A stretch of DNA of 64,000 nucleotides from Mycolicibacterium duvalii (lineage in GTDB: Bacteria > Actinomycetota > Actinomycetes > Mycobacteriales > Mycobacteriaceae): assembly GCF_010726645.1 (NCBI RefSeq), contig NZ_AP022563.1, positions 372,001 to 436,000 on the forward strand. Reading direction: 5' to 3'. Below, piece after piece: positions 37,653 through 47,971 of this stretch. Made by a program: the position numbers and the translations under genes. Numbering within the stretch: position 1 is the stretch's first letter; the number at the start of each line of letters is the position of its first letter. Below the pieces are notes generated by a model. It searched no databases and was not told the origin of the DNA. It saw nothing but the letters and a program-made list of their open reading frames with translations.

Positions 37653-39125
37653 TCACGGCACCGTCAACTCCGCGGCGACGGCCGGGGAGTAGATATGGGT
37701 GGCCTCGGTGCGACCACGCAGCGTGGTGTCGCCGCGAGCGACCCAGTGCTTGCGCTCGCCGTCCGACGCCCTGGTGTACGCCGCGCCGGAGCACAGGATG
37801 CGTTCGTCGAACTCCTTGGCGCGGTCGGCCAGCCGGGCCGCCTCGTTGACGGCATCACCGACCACCGTGTATTCGTACCGATTCGCGGCGCCGATGTTGC
37901 CGGCGAAGACCGGACCCGCTGAGACCCCGATCCCGAAATCGACCGGCAGCGAGCGCAGATCGCCGGCCAAGGCGCGGGCGGTCGCCAGAGCCGCCGCCGC
38001 CGGTTGGGCGACACGCAGTGGAGCGCCGAAGACGGCCAGCGCCGCGTCACCCTGGAACTTGTTGATCAAGCCCCCGCGTGCGTCCACGGCGGCCACCACA
38101 ATGCGGAAGAAGGCGTTCAGGATCTCGGCGACCTCGTGGGGCTCGCGGTCGACGGCCAATCGAGTCGAGCCGACCAGGTCGATGAACAGGACGGCGACGT
38201 CGCGCTCGTCACCGGACAGGGACTCGTTCTGCTCCATGGCCCGTCGAGCCACTTCCTCGCCGACATGGCGACCGAACAGATCCCGCAGCCGGTTGCGTTC
38301 TCGCAGCCCGGCGACCATACGGTTGAATCCGCTTTGCAGTCGCCCGATTTCGGACCACTCGTAGACGTCGATGGTCCGATCGAAGTTGCCCCTCTCGACA
38401 TCGGCCATCGCCCCGACGACTTCACCGACCGGATCGGAGATCGACATCGACACCAGCATGATGGCGCGGAAGCCGAGCACCACGGCCACCAGCGCCATCA
38501 CGAAGACGGCAAGTTCGATCGGGGCGGACCGATCGAGCAGCCAGTCGTTGGCGCGCATCGCCAGCAGCACCGCGATGGCGGTGCCGGGCAGGCCGGTACA
38601 GACGATCCACATGATGACCAAGCGGGCCCGCACCCCGGGTGCCACCGGGCGTACCGCGTTACCGGGGACCGCGGCCAGCAGCGGGCGGATGGCCCGCAGC
38701 GTGAACAGGAAACCGGTGCAGACGGTGGCGATGGCGCCGAACATGATGGCCGAGGTGAGCACGACGAAGCCGTCGCCGGGCACGTTCCGGTTCAGCGGTA
38801 CCGCGATGGCTGCGGCCAGCACCCACGGGGCCACGGTGATGGCCGCCTGCCGGCGCATCGTCTTGGACGCAGAGCGCACCTCGTCGGGGGTCGGTTCCCG
38901 GCCGGCGTTGAGCCACCGCATCGACGGCGCAAGAATCGCGACCGCGCCGACGGCGACAATGGCGGTGCCCGCTGTCGCGATCACCGCCAGCGCGATTCCG
39001 TTCGACATCGTGATGACGCTGCGCCCGGCCAGCGACACGACGATCGCCACCACCTCACCGAGGGTGAACACCCATGCCGAGGTCAGGCCCGCGGCATAAC
39101 GGAGCAACAGGCGAGGCGGCCTCAC
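37653..39125 (-). CDS. Membrane adenylate/guanylate cyclase with HAMP domain
   Basis: A 490-aa protein like the M. tuberculosis Rv1318c-Rv1320c group: six hydrophobic helices (about 10-225), HAMP (about 228-282, [20 protein letters not shown]) and a class III cyclase domain. Metal Asp residues are in [13 protein letters not shown] and [18 protein letters not shown] supplies the substrate lysine; [14 protein letters not shown] has the transition-state Asn and Arg. At the purine-specifying second position I read Thr (YEYTVVGD), as in that subgroup. GTG start 13 bp after the upstream transporter stop. Confidence 0.92.
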   Translation of the reverse strand: MRPPRLLLRYAAGLTSAWVFTLGEVVAIVVSLAGRSVITMSNGIALAVIATAGTAIVAVGAVAILAPSMRWLNAGREPTPDEVRSASKTMRRQAAITVAPWVLAAAIAVPLNRNVPGDGFVVLTSAIMFGAIATVCTGFLFTLRAIRPLLAAVPGNAVRPVAPGVRARLVIMWIVCTGLPGTAIAVLLAMRANDWLLDRSAPIELAVFVMALVAVVLGFRAIMLVSMSISDPVGEVVGAMADVERGNFDRTIDVYEWSEIGRLQSGFNRMVAGLRERNRLRDLFGRHVGEEVARRAMEQNESLSGDERDVAVLFIDLVGSTRLAVDREPHEVAEILNAFFRIVVAAVDARGGLINKFQGDAALAVFGAPLRVAQPAAAALATARALAGDLRSLPVDFGIGVSAGPVFAGNIGAANRYEYTVVGDAVNEAARLADRAKEFDERILCSGAAYTRASDGERKHWVARGDTTLRGRTEATHIYSPAVAAELTVP

Positions 39126-39138
39126 CGGGCCGAAGGTA

Positions 39139-40476
39139 TCAGCCGGTCGTCGGCCGGGAATGCTCTTCGATGCCTTTGGCGCCCGAGGGGTTCTCGGCAG
39201 GGCGCCCCCAGCCCCCGGGCAGGAAGCATACGGCGAGGGCTGAGATCACCGAGGCACCAATCAGATACGCGGCGATCGCGGTACTCGTCCCGAAGGCCGC
39301 GTACAGCGCCGTGGCGATGGTGGGGGCGAACGCCGAACCGACGACCTGGGACAGCGTGTAGCCGATGGACACGCTCGAGTAGCGGACATCGGCGTCGAAC
39401 GTCATGGAGAACAGCGCGCCCGTCACCCCGGCGGCCGGTGCCATCGCCAGGCCGAACACCAGGACCAGAGCCAGCACGAACAACACCGGCCGACCGGTGT
39501 TGATCAGCGCGAAGCCGGGCACCACGGAGAGCGCCATCGCGACCACGCCGATCAGGTACAGCGGTTTGCGTCCGAACCGGTCCGACAGCGAGCCGAACAG
39601 TGGGTAGGTCAGCACGGCGACGACGGCGCCGACGAACACACCCAGCAGGGCCCACTGGCGCGGCAGCCCGACCGCCGTGGTCGCATAGGAAACCAAGTAG
39701 GCCACGCAGATATAGGCGAAGATGCCCTGCGACAGGTACGCACCGGCCACCAGCAGAATCTCGCGCCAGTGCCGCCGAACCGCCTCCACGATCGGCGTGC
39801 GGACCACCGCAGACCGTCGCTGCAGTGCCGCGAAATCGGGGCTTTCGGTGACGGTCAGCCGAACGATCAGCCCGATCACGATGAGGATCGCGCTGACCAG
39901 GAACGGGATCCGCCAGCCCCACGCGAGGAACCGGTCGTCGGGCAGCTGGGCGGCCAGAAAGAATGCCAGCGTGGCCGCAGCCGTGCCCGCGGGCGCACCC
40001 ATCTGGGGAAACGCGCCGTAGAAGCCGCGGCGACGCGCGGTGGCATGTTCGACGGCCATCAGCGTCGCACCGCCCCATTCACCGCCGACGCAGAACCCCT
40101 GCGCCAGGCGCAACACCGCGAGCAGGACCGGGGCCGCGAGGCCGATCTGCGCGTAGGTCGGCAGCAGCCCGATCAGAACGGTCGACACACCCATCCCCAG
40201 CAGGGAGTACACCAGCATCCGCCGGCGGCCGAACCGGTCGCCGAAGTGGCCGAACACCACGCCGCCCAAGGGCCGGGCGAAGAAGCCGACGCCGAAGGTG
40301 GCGAACGACAACAGCACGCCGGCAGCCGGAGACGCGCTGGGGAAGAACAGCTTCGGGAACACCAGCGCGGCGGCGGTTCCGTAGATCAGGAAGTCGTAGA
40401 ACTCGACCGTCGTGCCGATGAAACTGGCGATCGCGACACGGCGCGGCGAGGCGCGCGACGGCACGCCGGGCTCCAA
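39139..40476 (-). CDS. MFS transporter, metabolite:H+ symporter type
   Basis: A 445-aa MHS-branch transporter, a distant paralogue of the one at 36269: GTTVEFYDFLIYGTAAALVF, ARPLGGVVFGHFGDRFGRRR and AQGFCVGGEWGGATLMAVEH. Twelve predicted helices. Packed against the 103-aa gene (1 bp) and the cyclase (13 bp), so transport and cAMP signalling may be co-expressed. Confidence 0.9.
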   Translation of the reverse strand: MEPGVPSRASPRRVAIASFIGTTVEFYDFLIYGTAAALVFPKLFFPSASPAAGVLLSFATFGVGFFARPLGGVVFGHFGDRFGRRRMLVYSLLGMGVSTVLIGLLPTYAQIGLAAPVLLAVLRLAQGFCVGGEWGGATLMAVEHATARRRGFYGAFPQMGAPAGTAAATLAFFLAAQLPDDRFLAWGWRIPFLVSAILIVIGLIVRLTVTESPDFAALQRRSAVVRTPIVEAVRRHWREILLVAGAYLSQGIFAYICVAYLVSYATTAVGLPRQWALLGVFVGAVVAVLTYPLFGSLSDRFGRKPLYLIGVVAMALSVVPGFALINTGRPVLFVLALVLVFGLAMAPAAGVTGALFSMTFDADVRYSSVSIGYTLSQVVGSAFAPTIATALYAAFGTSTAIAAYLIGASVISALAVCFLPGGWGRPAENPSGAKGIEEHSRPTTG

Positions 40477-40477
40477 G

Positions 40478-40789
40478 TCAGTCGCTTGCGGGCAGCGGCT
40501 TCGCCTCTTTGAGTGCCAACGGGGTCGACCCGATGCTCAGCGTGCCCTTGCCGGCCTTGGTGACCAGTACCTCGGCGCCGTTGTCGTCGACGTACCGCTT
40601 TCCCATCAGGTTGCCCTCGGCCAGCGAATCATCCAGGGTAAGCGTGGGATCGGCGCCTGGGCCTTCTGCGCCGACCGGGATCATCGGCGCTCCTCCGGCC
40701 CGCAGATCGTCGAGGCTGTCTGCGCTGCGGACGACGATGACCTGGGTGTCACAGACCTGCGACTGCAGGCGGGTGCCGTTCTTGATCAT
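40478..40789 (-). CDS. Small conserved-looking protein of unknown function (103 aa)
   Basis: I do not recognise a named family. The sequence MIKNGTRLQSQVCDTQVIVV, then ADSLDDLRAGGAPMIPVG and a C-terminal GKGTLSIGSTPLALKEAKPL suggests a compact beta-rich domain with one cysteine. It has no signal or membrane segment. It lies between the acyl-CoA ligase and the transporter on the same strand, 25 bp and 1 bp away, so it belongs to that operon and may serve the CoA ligase. Confidence 0.75.
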   Translation of the reverse strand: MIKNGTRLQSQVCDTQVIVVRSADSLDDLRAGGAPMIPVGAEGPGADPTLTLDDSLAEGNLMGKRYVDDNGAEVLVTKAGKGTLSIGSTPLALKEAKPLPASD

Positions 40790-40814
40790 GCAGGGGCTCC
40801 TTATGTCGAGATCG

Positions 40815-42323
40815 TTATGTCGCCGGCAGTGCCGACGGTCGGTCCTGGTTCACTTCGGCTACGAGTTCGCGACGCAGCACCTTGCCGGTCGCGTTGGTGG
40901 GCAGCTCCGCACGGAACACCACCCGGTCGGGGGTGCGGGACCCCCGCAGCTGGGCACGGACATGTGCGCGCAGGTCTTCGACATCGGGTTCGGTCCCAGG
41001 CTGGGGCACCACCACCGCGACGATGATCTGGCCCCATTGCGGGTCGTCGGCGCCGACCACCGCGCAATCGCGCACCTGCGGGTGTTCGACCAAAACGTCC
41101 TCGATCTCCGCCGGCGCGATGTTTTCGCCACCGCGGATGATGGTGTCGTCCGAACGCCCCCCGATGAATAGGTATCCCTCGGCGTCGAGGTAGGCGACGT
41201 CCTTGGTCGGGAACCAGCCCTGCTCGTCGAGCACCGACCCGATGTCGGTGTACTTGCCCGACACCTGATCGCCGCGGACGAACAGCTCTCCGGGCTCGCC
41301 GGGCCCCAGCACGGTGCCGTCCTCGGCGCGGATCTCGACCTCGATGCCGGGGACGGGCTGACCCACCGAGCCCAGCCGACGGGTGGCCGCTTCGTCACTG
41401 GCGGCCAGCGCGGCGCGGTGGTCGTCGGGGGTGAGCACGGCGATCGTCGAGCTGGTCTCGGTCAGTCCGTACGCGTTGACGAACCCGACCTCGGGCAGCA
41501 GGGACAGCGCCTTGCGAACCAGGGGCAGCGGGACCTTCGAGCCGCCGTAGGCCAGGGTGCGCAGCGTCGGCAGGGCGGCGTCCTGTGCTTCCAGCACGCT
41601 GACGATCCGGTCGAGCATGGTCGGCACGACCGTCGCGGAGGTGACCCCCTCGGTGCGGACCAGCTCAACCCACCGCTGGGCGTCGAAATGTCTCAGGTAC
41701 ACCATCTTCCGGCCGGCATACGGGTTGGACAGCGCCGCCCCGACACCGGCGATGTGGTACGGCGGCACACAGATCAGCGCGGCGTCGTCGGGCTGCGCCG
41801 ACGCGAACTCCACGGTGCCGGTGATGTAGCTCGTCAGATTGTTGTGGGTCAGTTCCACCGCCTTGGGTTTGGAGGTGGTACCGGAGGTGAACAGCACCAC
41901 CGCGACGGCGTCGGGGTCGGCGAATTCCGCGGCCGGCTCGGCGATGCGCGCCGCGCCCAGAAAGTCCGCCGAGGACATCGTCCGGTAGCCGTCGCCGACC
42001 GCGTCGCGGTACTCGTCGTCGACCACGACGAGCGGGTCGGGGAGCCGGTCGAGCAGCGAGCGCAGGCCGTCGGCCGAGAGGCGGTAGTTCAGCGGAGTGA
42101 CCGGGACGGCGGCGCGGGCCGCGGCGAACAGCAAAAGGGGCAGCATGGCGCCGCCGGTGCCGACGTAGGCGACGTGCTGAGCGCCCGAGGCGGCGATGAC
42201 GCCGGCGCCGCCGTCGGCGAGCGTGCTGAGTTCATCGGTGGTCAGCCGCAGGTCGTCGTCCACGACGGCGGTGCGGTCGGGATCGCCGGAGGTGGCCATC
42301 TCCAGCAGCAGAGAGATGCTCAT
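40815..42323 (-). CDS. Acyl-CoA synthetase (AMP-forming, class I adenylate-forming)
   Basis: A 502-aa ligase that activates a carboxylic acid to its CoA thioester. The AMP-binding loop is VVLFTSGTTSKPKAVELTH; NAYGLTETSSTIAVL is motif A5; GRSDDTIIRGGENIAPAEIE the hinge, and TNATGKVLRREL carries the catalytic lysine. It overlaps the upstream SDR (ATGA). It is one of two ligases in the cluster, the other at 47972. Confidence 0.92.
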   Translation of the reverse strand: MSISLLLEMATSGDPDRTAVVDDDLRLTTDELSTLADGGAGVIAASGAQHVAYVGTGGAMLPLLLFAAARAAVPVTPLNYRLSADGLRSLLDRLPDPLVVVDDEYRDAVGDGYRTMSSADFLGAARIAEPAAEFADPDAVAVVLFTSGTTSKPKAVELTHNNLTSYITGTVEFASAQPDDAALICVPPYHIAGVGAALSNPYAGRKMVYLRHFDAQRWVELVRTEGVTSATVVPTMLDRIVSVLEAQDAALPTLRTLAYGGSKVPLPLVRKALSLLPEVGFVNAYGLTETSSTIAVLTPDDHRAALAASDEAATRRLGSVGQPVPGIEVEIRAEDGTVLGPGEPGELFVRGDQVSGKYTDIGSVLDEQGWFPTKDVAYLDAEGYLFIGGRSDDTIIRGGENIAPAEIEDVLVEHPQVRDCAVVGADDPQWGQIIVAVVVPQPGTEPDVEDLRAHVRAQLRGSRTPDRVVFRAELPTNATGKVLRRELVAEVNQDRPSALPAT

Positions 42324-43183
42324 GCGCGCACAGTTTCGTCGACGAAGATGTCACGGATCGGGTTGTTCCCACCACCGTAGCGGGACAGGTCGGTGACGCC
42401 CGACTCGGCGAGCACCTGCGAGTCGATGTAGCACTTGCCGGTCACCTCGGCGGCCGGCCGGGAAAGGATCTCGGTCGCGGCGTCGCCCATGATCTCCGGG
42501 CTGCGTGAGGCCTCGGCCAGCGCGGCACCGTCGGCGAGATTGGTCACCGCGGAGGTGGCGATGTAGGTCTCGGGCCACAGGCAGCTGAAGCCGATGCCGG
42601 CTCCGTCCCGCTCGGCGCGGAACTCCTCGGCCCAACCCAGCGACAGCAACGTCATGCCGTACTTCGACAACGTGTAGGACGGGTGTGCGCCGAGCCAGTG
42701 CGGGTTCATGTTCGTCGGCGGCGCCAACGTGAGCACGTGCGGATTGCTCGACCGGCGCAGATGCGGGAGGGCTGCCTTGGTGAGCAGGAAGGTGCCGCGG
42801 ACATTGATGTCCATCATGAGGTCGAACTTCTTGACCGGCAGCGTTTCGGTCGGTTCGGTCGCGATCGCGCTGGCGTTGTTGACGACGATGTCGACGCCGC
42901 CGAAGCGCTCGACCGCGGTATCCACGGCGCGGGCGACATCTTCTTCCTTGCGGACGTCGCCGACCACCGCGGCCCCCTTACCGCCGGCGGCTTCCACCTC
43001 CGCGACCGCGGTGTGCACGGTGCCGGGCAGTTTCGGGTGGGGTTCGGCGGTCTTGGCCAGGAGCACCACGTTGGCTCCGCGGCGCGCGGCGCCCAGCGCG
43101 ATCGCCAATCCGATGCCGCGGCTGCCGCCGGACACGATCATGGTGCGGTTGGCGAACGTGGTCTCGCTCGGCGAGCTGGACAT
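42320..43183 (-). CDS. SDR, HSDL2-like hydroxyacyl/steroid dehydrogenase
   Basis: A 287-aa SDR. NAD(P) motif MIVSGGSRGIGLAIALG, the extended loop LLAKTAEPHPKLPGTVHTAV typical of HSDL2-like proteins, NNASAIATEPTETLPVKKFD, and YTLSKYGMTLLSLG with catalytic Tyr and Lys. First gene of the minus-strand operon, facing the mutase across a 171-bp divergent promoter region containing degenerate operator-like sites. Confidence 0.9.
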   Translation of the reverse strand: MSSSPSETTFANRTMIVSGGSRGIGLAIALGAARRGANVVLLAKTAEPHPKLPGTVHTAVAEVEAAGGKGAAVVGDVRKEEDVARAVDTAVERFGGVDIVVNNASAIATEPTETLPVKKFDLMMDINVRGTFLLTKAALPHLRRSSNPHVLTLAPPTNMNPHWLGAHPSYTLSKYGMTLLSLGWAEEFRAERDGAGIGFSCLWPETYIATSAVTNLADGAALAEASRSPEIMGDAATEILSRPAAEVTGKCYIDSQVLAESGVTDLSRYGGGNNPIRDIFVDETVRA

Positions 43184-43204
43184 GAGCCTCCTCAGACGGC
43201 GCCA

Positions 43205-43219
43205 GATAGTGCCGTTCTC
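43205..43219. promoter_or_regulatory. Degenerate copy of the GAGAATnnnATTCTC operator
   Basis: On the minus strand GAGAACGGCACTATC: first half 5 of 6 and second half 4 of 6 to the consensus. It lies 22 bp upstream of the SDR start. Weak alone; supported by the better sites elsewhere in the cluster. Confidence 0.4.
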
Positions 43220-43313
43220 ATTTTAGGCGAATCCCATAATCGCTGTCTGCCCGGGCCTCGCTACGGTATTCAGGGTCCGCACACCCGCTGCGGCGTGCAT
43301 CTTTCCCTCAGAC

Positions 43314-43328
43314 GGTATTGGCATTCTC
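43314..43328. promoter_or_regulatory. Half-conserved copy of the GAGAATnnnATTCTC operator
   Basis: Minus strand GAGAATGCCAATACC: perfect first half, 3 of 6 in the second. It lies 27 bp before the mutase ATG at 43355. Confidence 0.4.
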
Positions 43329-43354
43329 ATTTTTTGCAAGTACGTTATCCAGCG

Positions 43355-44944
<1,590 letters not shown>

Positions 44945-44946
44945 AC

Positions 44947-45369
44947 ATGGCTGAATCCACCCAGACTCGGCCCGTCCGCGTGCTCGTCGCCAAGCCGGGT
45001 CTCGACGGTCACGACCGCGGTGCCAAGATCGTCGCGCGGACCCTGCGCGACGCCGGCTTCGAGGTCATCTACACCGGCATCCGGCAGCGCATCGAGGACA
45101 TCGTGTCGATCGCGCTGCAGGAGGACGTGGCGCTGGTCGGCCTGTCGATCCTGTCCGGCGCCCACGTCGCGCTGACCACCCGAACCGTGGATGCGTTGCG
45201 CGCGGCCGACGCCGGGGACATCGCCGTCGTGGTGGGCGGCACCATCCCGCAGGGCGATGTGCAGAAGCTGCTCGACGCTGGGGCGGCGGCGGTCTTTCCG
45301 ACCGGCACCTCGCTCGAGGACCTGGTGCGGGACGTGCGGGCCCTGACGGCGACGGTGGACGCCGAGTGA
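44947..45369 (+). CDS. Acyl-CoA mutase B12-binding small subunit
   Basis: A 140-aa Rossmann-like cobalamin domain. The base-off motif D-x-H-x-x-G is LDGHDRGAKIVARTL; LVGLSILSGAHVALTT and VVVGGTIPQGDVQKLL complete the fold. Together with the upstream large subunit it forms a split mutase like isobutyryl-CoA or hydroxyisobutyryl-CoA mutases. ATG 44947 follows the large-subunit stop by 2 bp. Confidence 0.94.
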   Translation: MAESTQTRPVRVLVAKPGLDGHDRGAKIVARTLRDAGFEVIYTGIRQRIEDIVSIALQEDVALVGLSILSGAHVALTTRTVDALRAADAGDIAVVVGGTIPQGDVQKLLDAGAAAVFPTGTSLEDLVRDVRALTATVDAE

Positions 45370-45457
45370 CGCGGTTGTCGGCGAGCGTGCGGCCAGGGCG
45401 GAAAATCGCGGCTCCAGCCGCCACCACCGCACTCTCGGCACAAGAACAGGAGTGGAC

Positions 45458-46414
45458 ATGCGCCTAGGCGTGATGATCGGGGCCGAGCGCGGCGACATGG
45501 CGCGCAAGGTCAGCAAACTGGTGGCCGACATCGAGTGGGCCGAATCGGCGGGTATGGACACCGCGTGGATGCCACAGGTGCCCAACGACTTCGACTGTCT
45601 GACCATGGTGGCCCTGATGGCCGCGCACACCTCGCGCATCGAGTTGGGCACCGCGGTGGTGCCGTTGCAGGCACAGCATCCGATCGCGCTGGCGCGCCAG
45701 GCGCTTTCGGTGCACGCGATGGCGGGCGGCCGGCTGGCGCTCGGAGTGGGCCCCTCGCATCACTGGATCGTGCGCGACATGCTCGGCCTGCCCTACGACA
45801 AGCCGGCCGCCTACACGCGCGACTACCTCGAGGTGCTCAATACCGCGCTGGCCGGGCCCGGTGACGTCGACGTCGAGAACGACACGTTCACCGTGCACAA
45901 CCCGACGGTCCTGGGTGCCGAACAGCCGCTGCCGGTGCTCGTCGCCGCGCTGGGGCCGGTGATGCTGCAGATCGCGGGGGAACGGGCCGACGGCACCGTG
46001 CTGTGGATGGCCGACGAGAAGGCGATCGGCGAGCACATCGCACCGAAGATCACCAAAGCCGCGGCCGATGCCGGCCGTCCCGCCCCGCGCATCGTCGCCG
46101 GAATTCCGGTGTGCCTGTGCGCCAATTCCGAGATCGACGCGGCCAAGGAGCGGGCCAACCGCATCCTCGCCGAGGCGGAGACGTCGCCGAACTACCAGAA
46201 GTTGCTCGACCGCGGTGACGCCCGCAACGTGGGGGATCTGTGCGCCGCCGGTGACGAAGAGTCGATCCTGCGCCGCTTCCGGCAGTTCGCCGACGCGGGC
46301 GTGACCGACCTGTCGGTCCGGCTGTTGCCGATCGGTGAGACACGAGACGAACTCGTGGCGTCGAAGTACCGCACGCGCGAGGTGATCGCGGAGCTCGCCA
46401 AGGCGGTGCGATGA
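45458..46414 (+). CDS. LLM-class (luciferase-like) F420/flavin-dependent oxidoreductase
   Basis: A 318-aa luciferase-like TIM barrel: MRLGVMIGAERGDMARKV start, IELGTAVVPLQAQHPIALAR and LALGVGPSHHWIVRDMLG. In mycobacteria most such proteins use F420. ATG 45458 is chosen, with AGGAG spaced 5 bp upstream, rather than the GTG two codons earlier. The end of the gene (GCC AAG GCG GTG CGA TGA) is included in the 33-bp tandem duplication that follows. Confidence 0.88.
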   Translation: MRLGVMIGAERGDMARKVSKLVADIEWAESAGMDTAWMPQVPNDFDCLTMVALMAAHTSRIELGTAVVPLQAQHPIALARQALSVHAMAGGRLALGVGPSHHWIVRDMLGLPYDKPAAYTRDYLEVLNTALAGPGDVDVENDTFTVHNPTVLGAEQPLPVLVAALGPVMLQIAGERADGTVLWMADEKAIGEHIAPKITKAAADAGRPAPRIVAGIPVCLCANSEIDAAKERANRILAEAETSPNYQKLLDRGDARNVGDLCAAGDEESILRRFRQFADAGVTDLSVRLLPIGETRDELVASKYRTREVIAELAKAVR

Positions 46415-46464
46415 GCGCTTGCGCGAAGAGCCAAGGCGGTGCGATGAGCGCTTGCGCGAAGAGC
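46397..46464 (+). repeat. 33-bp tandem duplication containing the ATGAGCGCT motif
   Basis: Units begin at 46397 and 46430 (GCCAAGGCGGTGCGATGAGC...); each ends in the dispersed motif ATGAGCGCTTGCGCGAAGAG (46411-46431, 46444-46464). The duplication joined the 3' end of the oxidoreductase gene to the motif and copied it. Confidence 0.95.
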
Positions 46465-46478
46465 CAGCAGGCCCAGCG

Positions 46479-47534
46479 GTGACGTCTGCCCCGCTGGCCG
46501 GCATCCGCATCCTCGAAGTCGGAGTGATGCTGGCCGGTCCGTACGCGACCATGATGCTGGCCGACCTCGGCGCAGAGGTGATCAAGATCGAACCGCCCGG
46601 CGGCGAGATCTCCCGCCAGGTCAGCGACAGCTACTTCGCCAGCCTCAACCGCAACAAGCAGAGCGTGCTCCTGGATCTGCGATCTCCGGAAGGCCGGGCC
46701 CGGCTCGGCGAGATGGTCGCGGATTCCCATGCGCTGCTGGTCAACATGAAGCCCTCGGCGATCCGTCGACTGGGCCTGACCTACGACGCGCTCAAGCAGT
46801 TCAACGAGCGCATCGTGTGTGTGGCGATGACCGGGTTCGGCCTCAACGGCGGCGACGACCCCGCCTTCGACTACGTCATCCAGGCCGCCACCGGGGTGGC
46901 CGCGATGACCGGCGACCCCGACGGACCGCCCACGCTGCCGGGGTATTCGTCGGCGGACAACTCCACCGGCCTCACCGCGGCACTGGGCCTGTTGGCCCAG
47001 ATCGTGTCCGGTCGGGGTGGGCAGGTCGACGTGTCACTGCAGGACGTGATGCTCTCGCAACTGAACTACCGCGCCGCGGCGTACCTCAACGACGGAGTGC
47101 GGCCACAGCGGCACCCCTACGGTGCACACTCGTATTACGTACCGGCGCAGCTGTTTCCGACCGCCGACGGTTACCTTGCGCTGTTCGTCACCCACGATGC
47201 GTTCTGGGCGGCCTTCGCTGCCGAAGCCGGGATCGACGGCTTTCCCACGATGGCCGAACGGGCAGCCCGGCGCGACGAGGTTCTCGCCGTGGTCAGCGCG
47301 GCTTTGTCGGCCGACACCGCGACCCACTGGGAAGCCCGGCTGCGGCCGCTGGGAATCCCGGCCGCCGCGGTTCGCACGTTGCCCGAAGCGTTGGAGGCCA
47401 CCCCGCACGCGGTGGTCACCGCGGGGGACTTCAGGTTGGTCGGCAGCCCGATCCGGATCGACGGCTACGAACCGGTGTATCGGCCGGCCCCGGCGCTCGA
47501 TGAGCATGCCGGGGCGTCGGCTCAGTCGTCGTAA
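46479..47534 (+). CDS. CaiB/BaiF family CoA-transferase
   Basis: A 351-aa class III CoA-transferase that moves CoA between acids through an Asp-anchored intermediate. GIRILEVGVMLAGPYATMML and LADLGAEVIKIEPPGGE are N-terminal signatures; SVLLDLRSPEGRARL, FDYVIQAATGVAAMTGDPDG and PGYSSADNSTGLTAALG include the nucleophile Asp. GTG 46479 starts TSAPLAGIRIL; the in-frame extension upstream comes from the repeat. Its 3' end overlaps the ferredoxin gene on the other strand by 13 bp. Confidence 0.9.
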   Translation: MTSAPLAGIRILEVGVMLAGPYATMMLADLGAEVIKIEPPGGEISRQVSDSYFASLNRNKQSVLLDLRSPEGRARLGEMVADSHALLVNMKPSAIRRLGLTYDALKQFNERIVCVAMTGFGLNGGDDPAFDYVIQAATGVAAMTGDPDGPPTLPGYSSADNSTGLTAALGLLAQIVSGRGGQVDVSLQDVMLSQLNYRAAAYLNDGVRPQRHPYGAHSYYVPAQLFPTADGYLALFVTHDAFWAAFAAEAGIDGFPTMAERAARRDEVLAVVSAALSADTATHWEARLRPLGIPAAAVRTLPEALEATPHAVVTAGDFRLVGSPIRIDGYEPVYRPAPALDEHAGASAQSS

Positions 47535-47854
47535 GTGACCGACACCGACGTGGTGTCCGGAACGGCCTGGCAGGTGAGCACATACCCGTCGGCGACCTCG
47601 TCTTCGGTCAGCGCGTCGTTGACCCGCATGGTCGCGGCGCCGTCGGTCACCAGCGCCATGCAGGTGCCGCAGTTGCCCGCTTCGCAGGAGAACGGCGGAC
47701 CCATCCCGGCGCGGCGGGCGCTCTCCAGCAGCGTCTCGCCCGGCCGGGTCGAAACCGACGCGGTCTGGCCGTCTAGCTTGATGGTGATGGTGCCTTGGGC
47801 CTCGCCCGGCTCTGTCACTGCAGCCCCCGATCCCGGTGCCTGCGGGTCGGTCAT
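47522..47854 (-). CDS. [2Fe-2S] ferredoxin, plant/adrenodoxin type
   Basis: A 110-aa ferredoxin. The cluster ligands are in FSCEAGNCGTCMALV (C-x4-C-x2-C) and YVLTCQAV. An acidic Pro/Gly-rich N-terminal stretch precedes the fold. ATG 47854 is the start because GGAAGAGGG lies 5 bp upstream; earlier ATGs at 47872 and 47878 lack one. It may supply electrons to an oxygenase or dehydrogenase of the cluster. Its promoter shares the 47889-47905 operator with the divergent ligase. Confidence 0.93.
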   Translation of the reverse strand: MTDPQAPGSGAAVTEPGEAQGTITIKLDGQTASVSTRPGETLLESARRAGMGPPFSCEAGNCGTCMALVTDGAATMRVNDALTEDEVADGYVLTCQAVPDTTSVSVTYDD

Positions 47855-47888
47855 AGGACCCTCTTCCGACATTGTCATTCTGATAATA

Positions 47889-47905
47889 GGAGAATAGAAT
47901 TCTCC
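47889..47905. promoter_or_regulatory. Perfect operator-like inverted repeat GGAGAAT-AGA-ATTCTCC
   Basis: 7-bp perfect arms with a 3-bp spacer, in the divergent region between the ferredoxin gene and the acyl-CoA ligase. On the minus strand TATTAT just beyond it could be the ferredoxin -10. The same GAGAATnnnATTCTC core recurs at 53684 and 57080. Confidence 0.7.
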
Positions 47906-47971
47906 CCGACAAACGATACCCTTCTCGCCCTCGCTCAAAACACCACCACCTGCCGGAAGGAAGCGCGCGAC

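Noticed and set aside
43184..43354. Cobalamin riboswitch upstream of the mutase
   Set aside because: I searched for a B12-box-like sequence and the expected long structured leader; neither is visible in the 171 bp.
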